Assembly: GCF_009184635.1 (NCBI RefSeq)
Contig: NZ_WELI01000001.1
Span: 1,054,001-1,118,000 of the forward strand
DNA from: Rudanella paleaurantiibacter
GTDB taxonomy: Bacteria > Bacteroidota > Bacteroidia > Cytophagales > Spirosomataceae
Direction: 5' to 3'
Length of the DNA: 64,000 nucleotides
Of the stretch, positions 1-8,615 are shown one piece after another. The notes beneath the pieces were generated by a model, which saw nothing but the letters and a program-made list of their open reading frames with translations, searched no databases and had not been told where the DNA came from. The first letter of the stretch is position 1; each line of letters opens with the position of its first letter. The position numbers and the translations under genes were made by a program.

Positions 1-1936
1 TACGCCCGTAACTAATCAGGTTGTTGATGTTGACCGTCTGATTGGTCACATCCCGGTTGTCGGCCCGGCCGTTTCCATTGCGTTCCTGACTGCTGATACC
101 CGCCGGAAACAAGGTCTGGTTGAACAGAATATCGTTGCGGGTGCGCTGGTAATCATAGCCCACTTCCGACCGAATCGAGAGTCCCTCCAGCGGTTTTAGG
201 TCAATGTAGCCGGTGTTGGTACTGCGGAATGTCTGGGCCAGGTTTGAATAGTTGTTTCGGAAGAAAACCGGGTTCGTGCCAATCTGAAACGTATTGTTCG
301 TGCCGTTGTTGATGCCGTTGAAGAAGGTACCGTCGGGTAGCTGAATCGGGTAGGCGGGCAGGGCCGTCGACAGGCCGTACCGGAAAGAGTTGTCGATGGG
401 TACTGTGGGTACGTTCACCTGATTAGCCGACAGGTTAATGCCCGCGTTGAACCAGCGTACCGGCTTCGCATCGACCTTGACCCGGCCGCTGACCCGTTCG
501 AACCCCTGCCCAATAAGGATTCCGTCTTCTTTTCGGTACGAGCCACTGGCATAGGCCGTGACATACTTGTTGCCCACACCCGCCGACAGCGATGCCTGCC
601 GGTAGCGACCCTGCCGTACGACCTGATCGAGCCAGTTGGTGCTGGTGTTGTAGAGCGTGGTGGAGTCAACGAGCCGATTGTTCAGGGCGGGAGCGAGTGA
701 ACCTTGCAGAATGCCCGTGGGCAGTACGTTGATCAGGTTGGAGCCTACGGGCGTGAGACCCGTGCGTGTGATGTTCTGAGCCGACCGCTTGTAGATGTTC
801 ATTAAATCGGCCCCGTTATCGACCAGGTCAATGCGGTTGGTGGGGTTGCTGATGCCTTCCTCGTAGCTGAGGTCAAACTTGGGCTTGCCGCTCGCTCCCC
901 GCTTGGTGGTAATCAGAATAACCCCGTTGGCTGCCCGCGATCCAAACAAGACCGAGGCCGACGCATCTTTGAGCACTTCCATGCTCTCAATATCGTTTGG
1001 GTTGATTTCGGCCAGCGGGTTCATGGCTACTCCACCCGCCCCGAACGCCGACGACAAGACCGGTACACCGTCGATGACAATGAGGGGTTGGGAGTTGGAG
1101 TTGATGGAAGCTACCCCCCGGACGTTGATTCGGACGGCTCCGCCCGGTGTGCCGCCTGCCTGCGTAATCTGCACTCCGGCCGCCCGGCCCTGCAAGGCTA
1201 CGTCGGGGCTGGCCGCGGTATTGAGCCGTATGTCGGTGGCTTTGATACCGGCAATAGAGCCGGTTATGTCGCGGGTACGCTGCTCGCCAAAGGCCACCAC
1301 CTGCACCTCATTCAACGACCGCTCGTCGGGTTTGAGCTGTACATTCACCGTGCTCTGATTACCAACGGCCACTTCCTGCCGTTCGTAACCGACAAAAGAG
1401 AACACAAGAACAACGTTGGAGCCGTCGGGAATCGTCAGGTTATATTGCCCCGACCCGTCGGTAACGGCACCCCGATTGGTGCCCTTGATGGTTACGTTTA
1501 CGCCCGGCAGGCCGTCGGGGCTATCGGTAGCCGTCACCCGTCCGCCGACGGCTCGATCCACGGCCACCGCCGACGCGTTTGGGTTGGTTTCCCGCAGAAT
1601 AATCTGGCGGCCCACCACTTCGTAGGTCATGCCCAATGGGGTAATGAGTTCGGTAAGGACGCGGCTCAGTGGCTGGTTGGTAAATGCAACCGAACGGCGG
1701 GTGGCGCGGAGCCGGTTCGAACTGTACAGCAACGTGAAGCCACTTTGCCGCTCTATTTCTTTCAGGATCTGATCGAGTGAGCGGTTGGCAACGGTCAGGC
1801 TGATGGTGGCTTCGCGGGTGGGTGGGGTGTCTGACCGGGCAATGGCGCCGTGTGCCAGCAGCGACACGCTCTGGGCCTGAGCCCATCCGGTCAGGCTCAG
1901 AAACAAGGCGATACCGAAGGATAGAAGACGTTTCAT
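1..1936 (-). CDS. SusC/RagA-family TonB-dependent outer-membrane receptor with STN domain (3' end cut by window edge)
   Basis: The reading frame is open from an ATG at 1936 to the left edge (645 codons), so the C-terminal barrel strands are missing. A signal peptide (MKRLLSFGIALFLSLTGWAQ) is followed by an STN signalling domain at about residues 45-115, a carboxypeptidase-like beta-sandwich at about 125-205, and a plug with the SusC hallmark IESMEVLKDASA and NGVILITTKRG. STN domains in this family contact a FecR anti-sigma factor in the periplasm, and FecR and ECF sigma genes sit directly upstream. The expected role is TonB-driven uptake of a glycan or other large ligand, with ligand occupancy signalled inward. 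Whether a SusD partner follows cannot be seen. Confidence 0.95.
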   Translation of the reverse strand, partial: MKRLLSFGIALFLSLTGWAQAQSVSLLAHGAIARSDTPPTREATISLTVANRSLDQILKEIERQSGFTLLYSSNRLRATRRSVAFTNQPLSRVLTELITPLGMTYEVVGRQIILRETNPNASAVAVDRAVGGRVTATDSPDGLPGVNVTIKGTNRGAVTDGSGQYNLTIPDGSNVVLVFSFVGYERQEVAVGNQSTVNVQLKPDERSLNEVQVVAFGEQRTRDITGSIAGIKATDIRLNTAASPDVALQGRAAGVQITQAGGTPGGAVRINVRGVASINSNSQPLIVIDGVPVLSSAFGAGGVAMNPLAEINPNDIESMEVLKDASASVLFGSRAANGVILITTKRGASGKPKFDLSYEEGISNPTNRIDLVDNGADLMNIYKRSAQNITRTGLTPVGSNLINVLPTGILQGSLAPALNNRLVDSTTLYNTSTNWLDQVVRQGRYRQASLSAGVGNKYVTAYASGSYRKEDGILIGQGFERVSGRVKVDAKPVRWFNAGINLSANQVNVPTVPIDNSFRYGLSTALPAYPIQLPDGTFFNGINNGTNNTFQIGTNPVFFRNNYSNLAQTFRSTNTGYIDLKPLEGLSIRSEVGYDYQRTRNDILFNQTLFPAGISSQERNGNGRADNRDVTNQTVNINNLISYGR

Positions 1937-1995
1937 CGGGAGTCGATTGGATATAGAAGGAATAGCTATCGTGCTGTGGATTCGGGGGAGGTAGT

Positions 1996-3018
1996 TTACT
2001 CACAACCTTCTCCGCCAATGGTCAACTGGTTGTTGTTCAGTTTGTAGCGGAAGCGGCCGGTGCGGCTCATCAGGTCCATCACTTCGGTAAGCGATTGGCC
2101 CTCAAACGTAGCCGTGAGGGGACAGTTGGCCAGATCGGGGCGTTCGAGCGTTACCGTAATGCCGTACCAGCGTTCGAGGGTGCGGGCTACCTCCGACATG
2201 GGTGTCTGGTCAAAAACCAGCTGGTTGTCTTTCCAGGCGGCTTCTTTCTGGGCCACAACGGCTTCTTCGGCCACGGTTCTCGTCTCGACCTGCTGAATCA
2301 CGTGCCGGTTGGGTGTGATGAAGAGGGTGTCAGTGGGCTGGGTCTGTGCCACCGTCTGGTTCGGAACAAACGCAACCCGGCCGGTGACCACGGTGGTTTT
2401 AACCGTTTGCTCGCCCGGATAGGCCCGCACGTTGAACGAGGTGCCTAACACCCGGATACTGGCTGTGGCCAGCCGAATCACAAAAGGCTGACGCGGATTG
2501 TGGGTTACGTCAAAAAAGGCCTCGCCCACCAGCCTAACTTCCCGCAGCGACCCATCAAACGTTTTTGGGTATTCAAGCCGACTGTCGGCGTTGAGCCACA
2601 CCCGGCTACCATCGGGCAGGGTGAGTAGTGTTCGTTTGCCCACGGGCGTTTGGGCCACTTGCGCGTTGGTCTGTTTTTGAATGAATGGATACAGCCCGTA
2701 CACCGATAGGCCCAGAACAACCACCGCGGCCGCAACTCGCCAGAGTCGGCGGGCCCAGCCTGTACGCAGGGGCTGCACCACGGGGGTATCGGCATCGGTC
2801 AGGTGGGGGGCAATATGCCGTTCCCAAATCGCGCTCGGGTCCGACTCGGGTAGGGCGGAGGTAGTATCGGTCGAACGGTACTGTTTTTGTGCCCGTTCGA
2901 ACAGGCGTCGGTTTGCATCGCTGGCAGCCAGCCATGTCTCCACCGACCGGCGTTCGTCGGAGGTAGCTTCGTTGGCGAGGTATCGGGCGAGTAACGGCCA
3001 GAGGGTATTGTCGTTCAT
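1996..3018 (-). CDS. FecR-family anti-sigma factor (340 aa)
   Basis: The N-terminal 85 residues form a cytoplasmic sigma-binding region of the Bacteroidota type (LLARYLANEATSDERRSVETWL, shown here only as its start LLARYLANEA). A single membrane helix at about 95-113 (VAAAVVVLGLSVYGLYPF) follows. The periplasmic FecR domain has the typical LPDGSRVWLNADSRLEYP-like segment, and a DUF4974-type C-terminal domain ends near the stop. It lies 63 bp downstream of the ECF sigma gene and 59 bp upstream of the STN-bearing SusC, the standard sigma/anti-sigma/receptor order. It probably holds the sigma factor inactive until the receptor signals. Confidence 0.95.
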   Translation of the reverse strand: MNDNTLWPLLARYLANEATSDERRSVETWLAASDANRRLFERAQKQYRSTDTTSALPESDPSAIWERHIAPHLTDADTPVVQPLRTGWARRLWRVAAAVVVLGLSVYGLYPFIQKQTNAQVAQTPVGKRTLLTLPDGSRVWLNADSRLEYPKTFDGSLREVRLVGEAFFDVTHNPRQPFVIRLATASIRVLGTSFNVRAYPGEQTVKTTVVTGRVAFVPNQTVAQTQPTDTLFITPNRHVIQQVETRTVAEEAVVAQKEAAWKDNQLVFDQTPMSEVARTLERWYGITVTLERPDLANCPLTATFEGQSLTEVMDLMSRTGRFRYKLNNNQLTIGGEGCE

Positions 3019-3081
3019 CAGGCAAAGGAGCGTGTCTGATGAAGGAGACAGCGGGTGTACAGCGGTACCCCTAAACGATTT

Positions 3082-3693
3082 CTAGAAAAAATGCGAAAAA
3101 AGAAAGGCCAGCAGGATGGTCGGGTTGCTCTCGCCCAGGGTCGTGGTCAGTTGGCTTAACCGTTTGAGGGCTATCCCCATTTGAATTTCTACCGTTTTGG
3201 GGCTGATACCCAGCGCATCGGCTACCTCCCGATACGAAAGCTGCTGATGCCGAACCATATCGAAAATGAGCCCGCAGCGCGGAGGCAGCGACGCAATAGC
3301 CCGGTTGAGTGCCTGCTGCATTTCGTCCCAAACCAGTTCCTGTTCAGGTCCGTCGGTAGCGTTTGTGAGTGACAGTTCGTCGTCGAGCAGCGACAGGTCG
3401 CCCATGTAGCCGGGTTGCTGTTTGCGCAGATGGTTGAGGCAGTGATTCTTGACCGATGTGAGCAGATAGGAGCGAGGGTGCAACACCGTACCGAGCGATT
3501 CCCGGCGTTCCCAGAGTTTCAGAAAAACGTCGGACGTGAGTTCTTCGGCCGTTTCTTTATCCTGAATGTAGAAGAACGCCAGCCGGAACGCATCGCGGTA
3601 GAAATAGTCAAAAAACTCGCGAAAGGCACGGCTGTTGTTGTGCAGCGTCATCTGCACCAACCAGTTGCGTACCATATCGGGCGTTACAGGCAT
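3082..3693 (-). CDS. RNA polymerase ECF sigma factor, Bacteroidota FecI type (203 aa)
   Basis: Region 2 (FREFFDYFYRDAFRLAFFYI with AEELTSDVFLKLWE) and region 4 (LPPRCGLIFDMVRHQQLSYREVADAL, beginning LPPRCGLIF) are both present, joined by a short acidic linker. The start at 3693 (MPVTPDMVRNW) is preferred over an upstream in-frame ATG at 3744, because the extra 17 residues (aromatic and Gly-rich) match no sigma domain. The C-terminus is oddly hydrophobic (ILLAFLFSHFF). It heads the FecR-SusC operon and should direct transcription of that receptor locus. Confidence 0.93.
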   Translation of the reverse strand: MPVTPDMVRNWLVQMTLHNNSRAFREFFDYFYRDAFRLAFFYIQDKETAEELTSDVFLKLWERRESLGTVLHPRSYLLTSVKNHCLNHLRKQQPGYMGDLSLLDDELSLTNATDGPEQELVWDEMQQALNRAIASLPPRCGLIFDMVRHQQLSYREVADALGISPKTVEIQMGIALKRLSQLTTTLGESNPTILLAFLFSHFF

Positions 3694-3901
3694 ACTACCG
3701 TAGTTTTCTGATCCAAAGAAAAAATAGGAATGAATCAGTAGCAATAACTATTTTCAACAAGGTTTTGTGTTGGCCGGTTTGAGAGGGCCTCTAAATTGCC
3801 CTCGACGATTCGCCCCGCGCTTCTGATTCGCCCGATTACCTTCAGGCCGAACGGCTTAGCCAACGGGCATTAAGCCTGAGCGCCCCCCTGCTTTATAGGA
3901 C

Positions 3902-4960
3902 ATGAACCGACGCACGTTTCTTCTTGCCACCACGGCCGCTGGTGCCTTTTCACAAATCAAGGCCCAGCCGTTGCCCAACCCGTTGCCCCGGTGGCGTGGG
4001 TTCAATCTGCTCGAAAAATTTGTCGCCCGCGAGGGGGGCTCCGGTCGGCGGGGCATGTACCGGGAGTCGGATTTTGAGTGGATGGCCAACTGGGGCTTTG
4101 ATTTTGTCCGGCTCCCAATGTCGTACCGGTGCTGGGCTCCCGGCGACCCCGACCACTGGACCGAACTGAACGAAACGGTGCTCAAAGAAGTAGATGCGGC
4201 CGTGCGGTTGGGCAAACAGTACAACCTGCATGTCAACCTGAATCTGCACCGGATTCCGGGTTACTGCGTCAATCCGCCCGCCGAAGCCCTCAACCTCTGG
4301 ACCGACGACCGGGCCCTCGAAGCGGCCGTCTTTCACTGGAAACACCTTGCCCAACGGTACAAAGGTATTCCAAACGCCGAGGTTAGTTTCGACCTCATCA
4401 ACGAGCCTGCCAACGTGAGCGAAGCCGCCTACGTGCGGGTGGTACGGGCGTTGGTCGAGGGCATCCGGTCGGTGGATCGGGAGCGGCTCATCATTGCCGA
4501 CGGGCTTCAGTACGGCACTTTGCCGGTGTTTGGCCTGGCGGGTACGGGCCTGGGCCAAAGTACCCGTGGCTACGCGCCGATGGTGGTGAGTCACTATGGG
4601 GCCAACTGGGTGCAGGGTAGCTCCGACTGGGCCGTACCTACGTGGCCCGCCAAAGGGTCGAACGGGTCGGTTGAGGCTCTGCGTCGCAACATGATCGAGC
4701 CCTGGCAGAAACTACAGGCGAAGGGCGTGGGGATTCATGTGGGCGAGTGGGGTTGCTATAACCGGACCCCGCACGAAGTAGCCCTGGCCTGGATGGAAGA
4801 TCAGCTCAAACTGTGGCAGGCTGCGGGCTGGGGCTGGAGCCTCTGGAATTTCCGGGGGGCTTTTGGTATTCTCAACAGCGACCGGCCCGATGTGGCCTAC
4901 AAGGATTTCAAAGGCGCTCGGCTCGACGAAAAAATGCTCGAATTGCTACGCCGGTATTAG
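3902..4960 (+). CDS. Glycoside hydrolase family 5 (cellulase/endoglycosidase-like), secreted
   Basis: The 352-residue protein begins with a twin-arginine-like leader (MNRRTFLLATTAAGAFS) and is one (beta/alpha)8 domain. GH5 landmarks are visible: an early RG-FNLLEKF segment, FVRLPMSYR near 69-77, the acid/base glutamate in DLINEP (E168), a conserved HYG near 231, and the nucleophile in GIHVGEWG (E282). Fold and retaining mechanism are secure. The substrate (beta-glucan, mannan or another beta-glycoside) is not readable from the sequence. It stands alone on the plus strand, divergent from the sigma factor. Confidence 0.92.
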   Translation: MNRRTFLLATTAAGAFSQIKAQPLPNPLPRWRGFNLLEKFVAREGGSGRRGMYRESDFEWMANWGFDFVRLPMSYRCWAPGDPDHWTELNETVLKEVDAAVRLGKQYNLHVNLNLHRIPGYCVNPPAEALNLWTDDRALEAAVFHWKHLAQRYKGIPNAEVSFDLINEPANVSEAAYVRVVRALVEGIRSVDRERLIIADGLQYGTLPVFGLAGTGLGQSTRGYAPMVVSHYGANWVQGSSDWAVPTWPAKGSNGSVEALRRNMIEPWQKLQAKGVGIHVGEWGCYNRTPHEVALAWMEDQLKLWQAAGWGWSLWNFRGAFGILNSDRPDVAYKDFKGARLDEKMLELLRRY

Positions 4961-5024
4961 TGGGTGAAATGGGTGTGGGTGAGCCAAACTGCCACTAAAT
5001 TGCCCGAACCATTGTTTGTAAGGT

Positions 5025-5681
5025 ATGAACCTGACTGTAGAATCGCCCAATACATCGCAGCTTATCCGCACGGCCTGGTGGTTGAGCCTGCTGACCATTG
5101 TGTACAATATCGCCGAAGGGCTCATTGCCGTTTGGCAGGGCTGGGAAGACGAGTCGCTCACCTTGTTTGGGTTTGGCGTCGATAGTTTCGTTGAAGTTTC
5201 CTCGGCCATAGGTATCGCCTACATGGTGTTTCGGATGCAGAAAAATCCCGTTGCCGGGCGCTCTGATTTTGAACGACAGGCCCTGCAAATAACCGGCTGG
5301 GGATTTTACGTACTCACGGCCGGCCTCACAGCTTCGGCCCTGTACAATGTGTACACGGGGCACCGGCCCGAAAATTCGTTCTGGAGCGTGGTTATCTCAT
5401 CTGTATCCATCAGTATTATGTGGTTGCTTATCCGTTCCAAAGAGCGCGTTGGGCGGGCACTCAACTCGGCCCCGATTATGGCCGATGCCGCCTGCGCGCG
5501 GGTGTGCCTGTACATGTCGGGCATATTGTTGCTGTCGGGTGGGCTGTATGCCCTGACCGGCTTTGCCTACGCCGACGCTATCGGGGCGTTGGGGCTGGCG
5601 TGGTTTTCGTACCGCGAGGGAAAAGAAAGTTTCGAGAAAGCGCGGGGCGGAAGCTGCGGCTGTGACCATTGCGAAGCATGA
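5025..5681 (+). CDS. Cation-diffusion-facilitator-like integral membrane protein (218 aa)
   Basis: This small hydrophobic protein has about five to six predicted membrane segments. The first helix pair resembles CDF transporters (TAWWLSLLTIVYNIAEGLIA, then a DSFVEVSSAIG motif recalling the CDF D-x-x-x-D/E metal site). It lacks the C-terminal cytoplasmic CDF dimerisation domain and ends in a Cys/His cluster (CGCDHC) that could bind metal. Its TGA overlaps the ATG of the next gene (ATGA at 5678-5681), which implies translational coupling to the MOSC protein. The family placement is by resemblance; the transported ion is unknown. Confidence 0.75.
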   Translation: MNLTVESPNTSQLIRTAWWLSLLTIVYNIAEGLIAVWQGWEDESLTLFGFGVDSFVEVSSAIGIAYMVFRMQKNPVAGRSDFERQALQITGWGFYVLTAGLTASALYNVYTGHRPENSFWSVVISSVSISIMWLLIRSKERVGRALNSAPIMADAACARVCLYMSGILLLSGGLYALTGFAYADAIGALGLAWFSYREGKESFEKARGGSCGCDHCEA

Positions 5682-6181
5682 ATATCAAAGACCTGCTGAA
5701 ATCGTTTCCGCGCACGGGCCGGGTGGTCTGGATTGGCCTCCGACCCGAACGTCGTGGCCCCGTGGCGGAGGTTGAACAGGTGCTGGCGTCGGTAGAAGAA
5801 GGCCTGCTGGGCGACCATTACGCTGGTCGGCGCGACAGCCCCGCAAGTGGCAAGCGACACGTAACCCTCATTCAGGCCGAACACTTGCCCGCTATCGGGA
5901 GCTACCTGGGCCGCGACACAGTGAATCCGGCCGAACTCCGCCGAAACCTGGTGGTATCGGGCTTGAACCTGCTGACCCTGAAAGATACCCGTTTCCGTAT
6001 TGGCAAGGCCGTGCTCGAATACACGGGCGAGTGCCACCCCTGCACCAAAATGGAGGCAACACTGGGGCCGGGCGGTTATAATGCCGTTCGAGGGCACGGG
6101 GGTATCACGGCGCGGGTGGTTGAAGGGGGCGAAATCCGGCTCGGCGATACCGTAGAGGTGCTGGTCGATGGCGTGTATTAG
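5678..6181 (+). CDS. MOSC-domain protein (167 aa)
   Basis: The protein is a stand-alone MOSC (molybdenum cofactor sulfurase C-terminal) domain. Visible signatures are GLLGDHYAG near the N-terminus, RHVTLIQAEHL, a RRNLVVSGLNLLTL segment and the conserved cysteine in GECHPCTKME, which in this family carries or contacts a sulfur species, followed by RGHGGITARV. The ATG at 5678 is chosen over an in-frame TTG at 5669 because it gives the 4-bp ATGA overlap with the upstream membrane gene. Family knowledge suggests sulfur or molybdopterin chemistry in the cytoplasm. Partner enzymes are not in view. Confidence 0.9.
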   Translation: MNIKDLLKSFPRTGRVVWIGLRPERRGPVAEVEQVLASVEEGLLGDHYAGRRDSPASGKRHVTLIQAEHLPAIGSYLGRDTVNPAELRRNLVVSGLNLLTLKDTRFRIGKAVLEYTGECHPCTKMEATLGPGGYNAVRGHGGITARVVEGGEIRLGDTVEVLVDGVY

Positions 6182-6246
6182 CCAAATTCGCGCGAATTTG
6201 GCTAATACGTTAGCTGATTTAGCGCGAATTTGGCTAATATTAGCGC
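6181..6246. repeat. Palindrome and 18-bp direct repeat ahead of the AAA ATPase
   Basis: A perfect 22-bp palindrome (arm GCCAAATTCGC) spans 6181-6202. An 18-bp direct repeat, GCGCGAATTTGGCTAATA, occurs at 6190-6207 and again at 6222-6239. A second palindrome, GCTAATATTAGC, lies at 6234-6245, one base before the ATG at 6247. The layout looks like tandem operator sites or a hairpin leader for the ATPase gene. It could also terminate transcription from the MOSC gene, although no T-run follows. Confidence 0.7.
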
Positions 6247-7377
6247 ATGATACCTCGCTTGCTTTTTGAAGAAATCAAGAGCCGTGTGCTCAGTTCAAAC
6301 AAGATTATTGTTCTGTATGGCCCGCGGCAGGTGGGAAAAACAACTCTCGTTCGTGAACTCATACGGCAATTGCCGTATCGGGCATTGGCAGTCAACGCTG
6401 ATGAACTGCCCTATAGTAATGTGTTGTCGAGTCGTGATTTAGCCCAGATGCGGTTACTGGTAGAGGGATATGAGTTGCTGTTTATCGATGAAGCCCAACG
6501 TATTCCTGATGTCGGTTTAAACCTGAAAATTCTGCACGACGCGCTACCTGAGCTTAAAATCATCGCTACCGGCTCATCGTCGTTCGAATTAGCTAACCGA
6601 ACGCGCGAACCTCTGACCGGGCGCACCTGGACGTACGAGCTTTATCCTATATCGGTTGGGGAAATGCTGCAAGAGCAAAACACATTTTTTGTGCAGCAAC
6701 GGCTCGATGAGTTGCTACGTTTTGGTTCTTATCCCGATACGTTGCAACTAGCTGGAGCTGCCGATAAAGTCCGTTATCTGCGGGAGTTGTCATCGGCTTA
6801 TCTGTACAAAGACGTACTCGAAATGGCCTCGATTCGGTATGCCGATAAGCTTCAGAAGATGTTACGCCTGCTGGCTTTCCAGATTGGGTCTGAGGTTTCG
6901 CTCAATGAGTTAGGCAACACGTTGGGTATGAGTAAAGACACCGTAGCCACTTATATCGACCTGCTGGAAAAAGCCTTTGTGATTTTTCGGCTCTCGGCAT
7001 TCAGTCGAAATTTGCGGAAGGAGATTACCAAAATGGATAAAATCTATTTTTATGATCTAGGTATTCGAAACGTGCTGATCGACAATTTCAGCCCGCTCGA
7101 CCTGCGAACCGATGTAGGGGCCCTTTGGGAAAACTTTTTGATTGTAGAACGGCGTAAACGCCATGCGTACGCTGGTACTTTCACGAACAGCTATTTCTGG
7201 CGAACCTACACAGGGGCTGAATTAGACTACGTGGAAGAGGCCAATGGCCAGTTGTTGGGGTTTGAGTTTAAACTAACCAGCAAAAAGGCGAAGATTCCAA
7301 CTGCCTGGGAAACTAACTACCCCAGTGCCCATTTTGAGCTTATTAATCGGGATAACTTCATTTCATTTGTTCGGTAA
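6247..7377 (+). CDS. AAA ATPase with DUF4143 domain (376 aa)
   Basis: An N-terminal AAA_14 domain has Walker A GPRQVGKTT (residues 25-33), Walker B LLFIDEAQR (77-85) and a sensor ATGSSSFEL. A C-terminal DUF4143 region carries a winged-helix-like segment (LNELGNTLGMSKDTVATYID) and a nuclease-like tail (YTGAELDYVEE...FEFKLT) resembling the PD-(D/E)XK fold proposed for this family. The cellular role of DUF4143 ATPases is not established; they are common, mobile and often solitary. Base composition is clearly lower in GC than the neighbouring genes, suggesting acquisition by transfer. The gene has its own repeat-rich leader and no evident partner. Confidence 0.93.
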   Translation: MIPRLLFEEIKSRVLSSNKIIVLYGPRQVGKTTLVRELIRQLPYRALAVNADELPYSNVLSSRDLAQMRLLVEGYELLFIDEAQRIPDVGLNLKILHDALPELKIIATGSSSFELANRTREPLTGRTWTYELYPISVGEMLQEQNTFFVQQRLDELLRFGSYPDTLQLAGAADKVRYLRELSSAYLYKDVLEMASIRYADKLQKMLRLLAFQIGSEVSLNELGNTLGMSKDTVATYIDLLEKAFVIFRLSAFSRNLRKEITKMDKIYFYDLGIRNVLIDNFSPLDLRTDVGALWENFLIVERRKRHAYAGTFTNSYFWRTYTGAELDYVEEANGQLLGFEFKLTSKKAKIPTAWETNYPSAHFELINRDNFISFVR

Positions 7378-7387
7378 GTGAATTTGA

Positions 7388-7679
7388 CTACTTCTCCTTC
7401 CGAACCCGTTGCGTGTCGGGCTGATTCACAACGTGAAGCTGAAACACATCGGGCCGGGCATAGTGCCCTGTAACGTCGAAGTCGAGTTTACTTTTGGCCA
7501 GCACCGAAAAGTCGAGTTCGGCGGTCAGAAGCCCTTCGGTATTCCAGAGCGGTCCGGCCAGCACCTCACCCATGGGCGATACAATAACGCTGCCCCCCGG
7601 ACTCATGATGTCGGGTTCGTCGGCCAATTCGGGCTGATACCGCCTGCACAACACCTACTTTTATGGTGGGTAAAGCCAT
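7388..7679 (-). pseudogene. Nitrilase (carbon-nitrogen hydrolase) remnant with large internal deletion
   Basis: Reading leftward from the ATG at 7679, the first 14 codons give MALPTIKVGVVQAV, the usual start of a nitrilase. The next recognisable sequence, in another frame, is the nitrilase C-terminus: PDIMSPGGSVIVSPMG, EVLAGPLWNTEGLL and KLDFDVTGHYARPDVF, ending at 7388. The central domain, with the catalytic Glu, Lys and Cys, is absent, and the junction near 7636-7645 shifts frame. A full nitrilase is about 310 residues; only about 95 codons remain. It begins 3 bp after the upstream gene stops, so it was probably the second gene of that transcript. Confidence 0.85.
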
Positions 7680-7682
7680 GGT

Positions 7683-8447
7683 TTACTTCTGTTCAGGGTC
7701 GGGGCTGAGCCGCAGACTCCGGCGGCCCGACCGGAATAGTTTGTGGCGGGTTTGAATGGCCCGAATCAGGTCGTAATCGGTAGCCTGCAACACATCGTCG
7801 TCGGCAAAGTCGCAAAAGTCGATAAACTGATCGACCTCACTCCCTTTCAAATCGGTAGCCTGATCGACTAGGAGCCGCATGCGCTCATTGGCCAGTTTCT
7901 GCCGTCGGTATTCCTGCGCCAACACAGCCGCCTTCCGTCGGCCTTTGGCTTCTTTGCTGAACATCTCGTACAGAAGCGTCACACCCGCCCCGTCGGCAAG
8001 CCGGTCGAAAGCCTGTTCGCCGGTCACGGTTCGGGAGGCAACGGGCTCGGCTAGTAGCTGCTGAATTTCGCGTTTCACTTCCTCGTACCGTTTGGCTTTG
8101 ACCGTCACTTCGGCAAGGTCGTAGGAGCGGTCGACCACATAAGGGAGCTTGTTGACGGTAATCACGGGTTTGTCGGAGCCATCCCACCGAATGCCCGCGC
8201 GGGCGTGGGTTTGGCTGGTGGCAATGAGCGAATCGCCGGGCAGGGCTGTGATAAAAAAGCGCCCGGCCGTGTTGGTGCGTACCCGTTGGAGCGTCCGTTT
8301 ATTGGTCACAGTCACCTGATTCACGCCGATCTGGTTGGCCTGGTCGAACACCATTCCGACCACGTAACGACCCTGCGCGTGGGTGGAGCCAAACGTGGTT
8401 AGCCAGAGTGCTGTGCTCCCCAGTAGTATATAAAGAAAAGGATGCAT
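7683..8447 (-). CDS. Secreted carboxypeptidase-like regulatory-domain protein (254 aa)
   Basis: A signal peptide (MHPFLYILLGSTALWLTTFG, cleaved near THAQ) is followed by a carboxypeptidase-D regulatory-like beta-sandwich (GMVFDQANQIGVNQVTV...TNTAGRFFITALPGDSL; first part shown), then a helical basic region of unknown fold. The start at 8447 is chosen because 14 extra upstream codons would place charged residues ahead of the signal peptide. Such proteins are abundant and poorly characterised in Bacteroidota. A periplasmic or envelope location is likely; no enzymatic motif was seen. Confidence 0.8.
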   Translation of the reverse strand: MHPFLYILLGSTALWLTTFGSTHAQGRYVVGMVFDQANQIGVNQVTVTNKRTLQRVRTNTAGRFFITALPGDSLIATSQTHARAGIRWDGSDKPVITVNKLPYVVDRSYDLAEVTVKAKRYEEVKREIQQLLAEPVASRTVTGEQAFDRLADGAGVTLLYEMFSKEAKGRRKAAVLAQEYRRQKLANERMRLLVDQATDLKGSEVDQFIDFCDFADDDVLQATDYDLIRAIQTRHKLFRSGRRSLRLSPDPEQK

Positions 8448-8582
8448 GGTTGACCGTAAAGTTAGCCTATAACGTCTGGTGCAGGCCATTTGGTTTGGTT
8501 AAAAAAGCTTAACTGACCTGAAGCCGTAGCTTTGCTATAAAGGAAAGAACGGGTTTCCTGCCTTCTCCTTTCGGGTTAGTTG

Positions 8583-8590
8583 TATCTTTG
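8583..8590 (+). promoter_or_regulatory. Candidate Bacteroidota -7 promoter box for aroA
   Basis: TATCTTTG matches the Bacteroidota -7 consensus TAnnTTTG exactly and lies 25 bp before the proposed TTG start at 8616. A second exact match, TAGCTTTG, sits at 8527-8534. No clear -33 TTG-type box at ideal spacing was found, so this is a candidate only. Confidence 0.4.
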
Positions 8591-8615
8591 CGCCCTGAAT
8601 CACAACCGAATCGTT

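Noticed and set aside
1521-2018. A 165-codon frame overlapping the SusC and FecR genes
   Set aside because: It is out of frame with both real genes and spans their intergenic gap.
6247-7679. Possible defence island around the AAA ATPase and nitrilase remnant
   Set aside because: The ATPase is solitary, no nuclease, methylase or toxin partner adjoins it, and the nitrilase is a dead metabolic gene.
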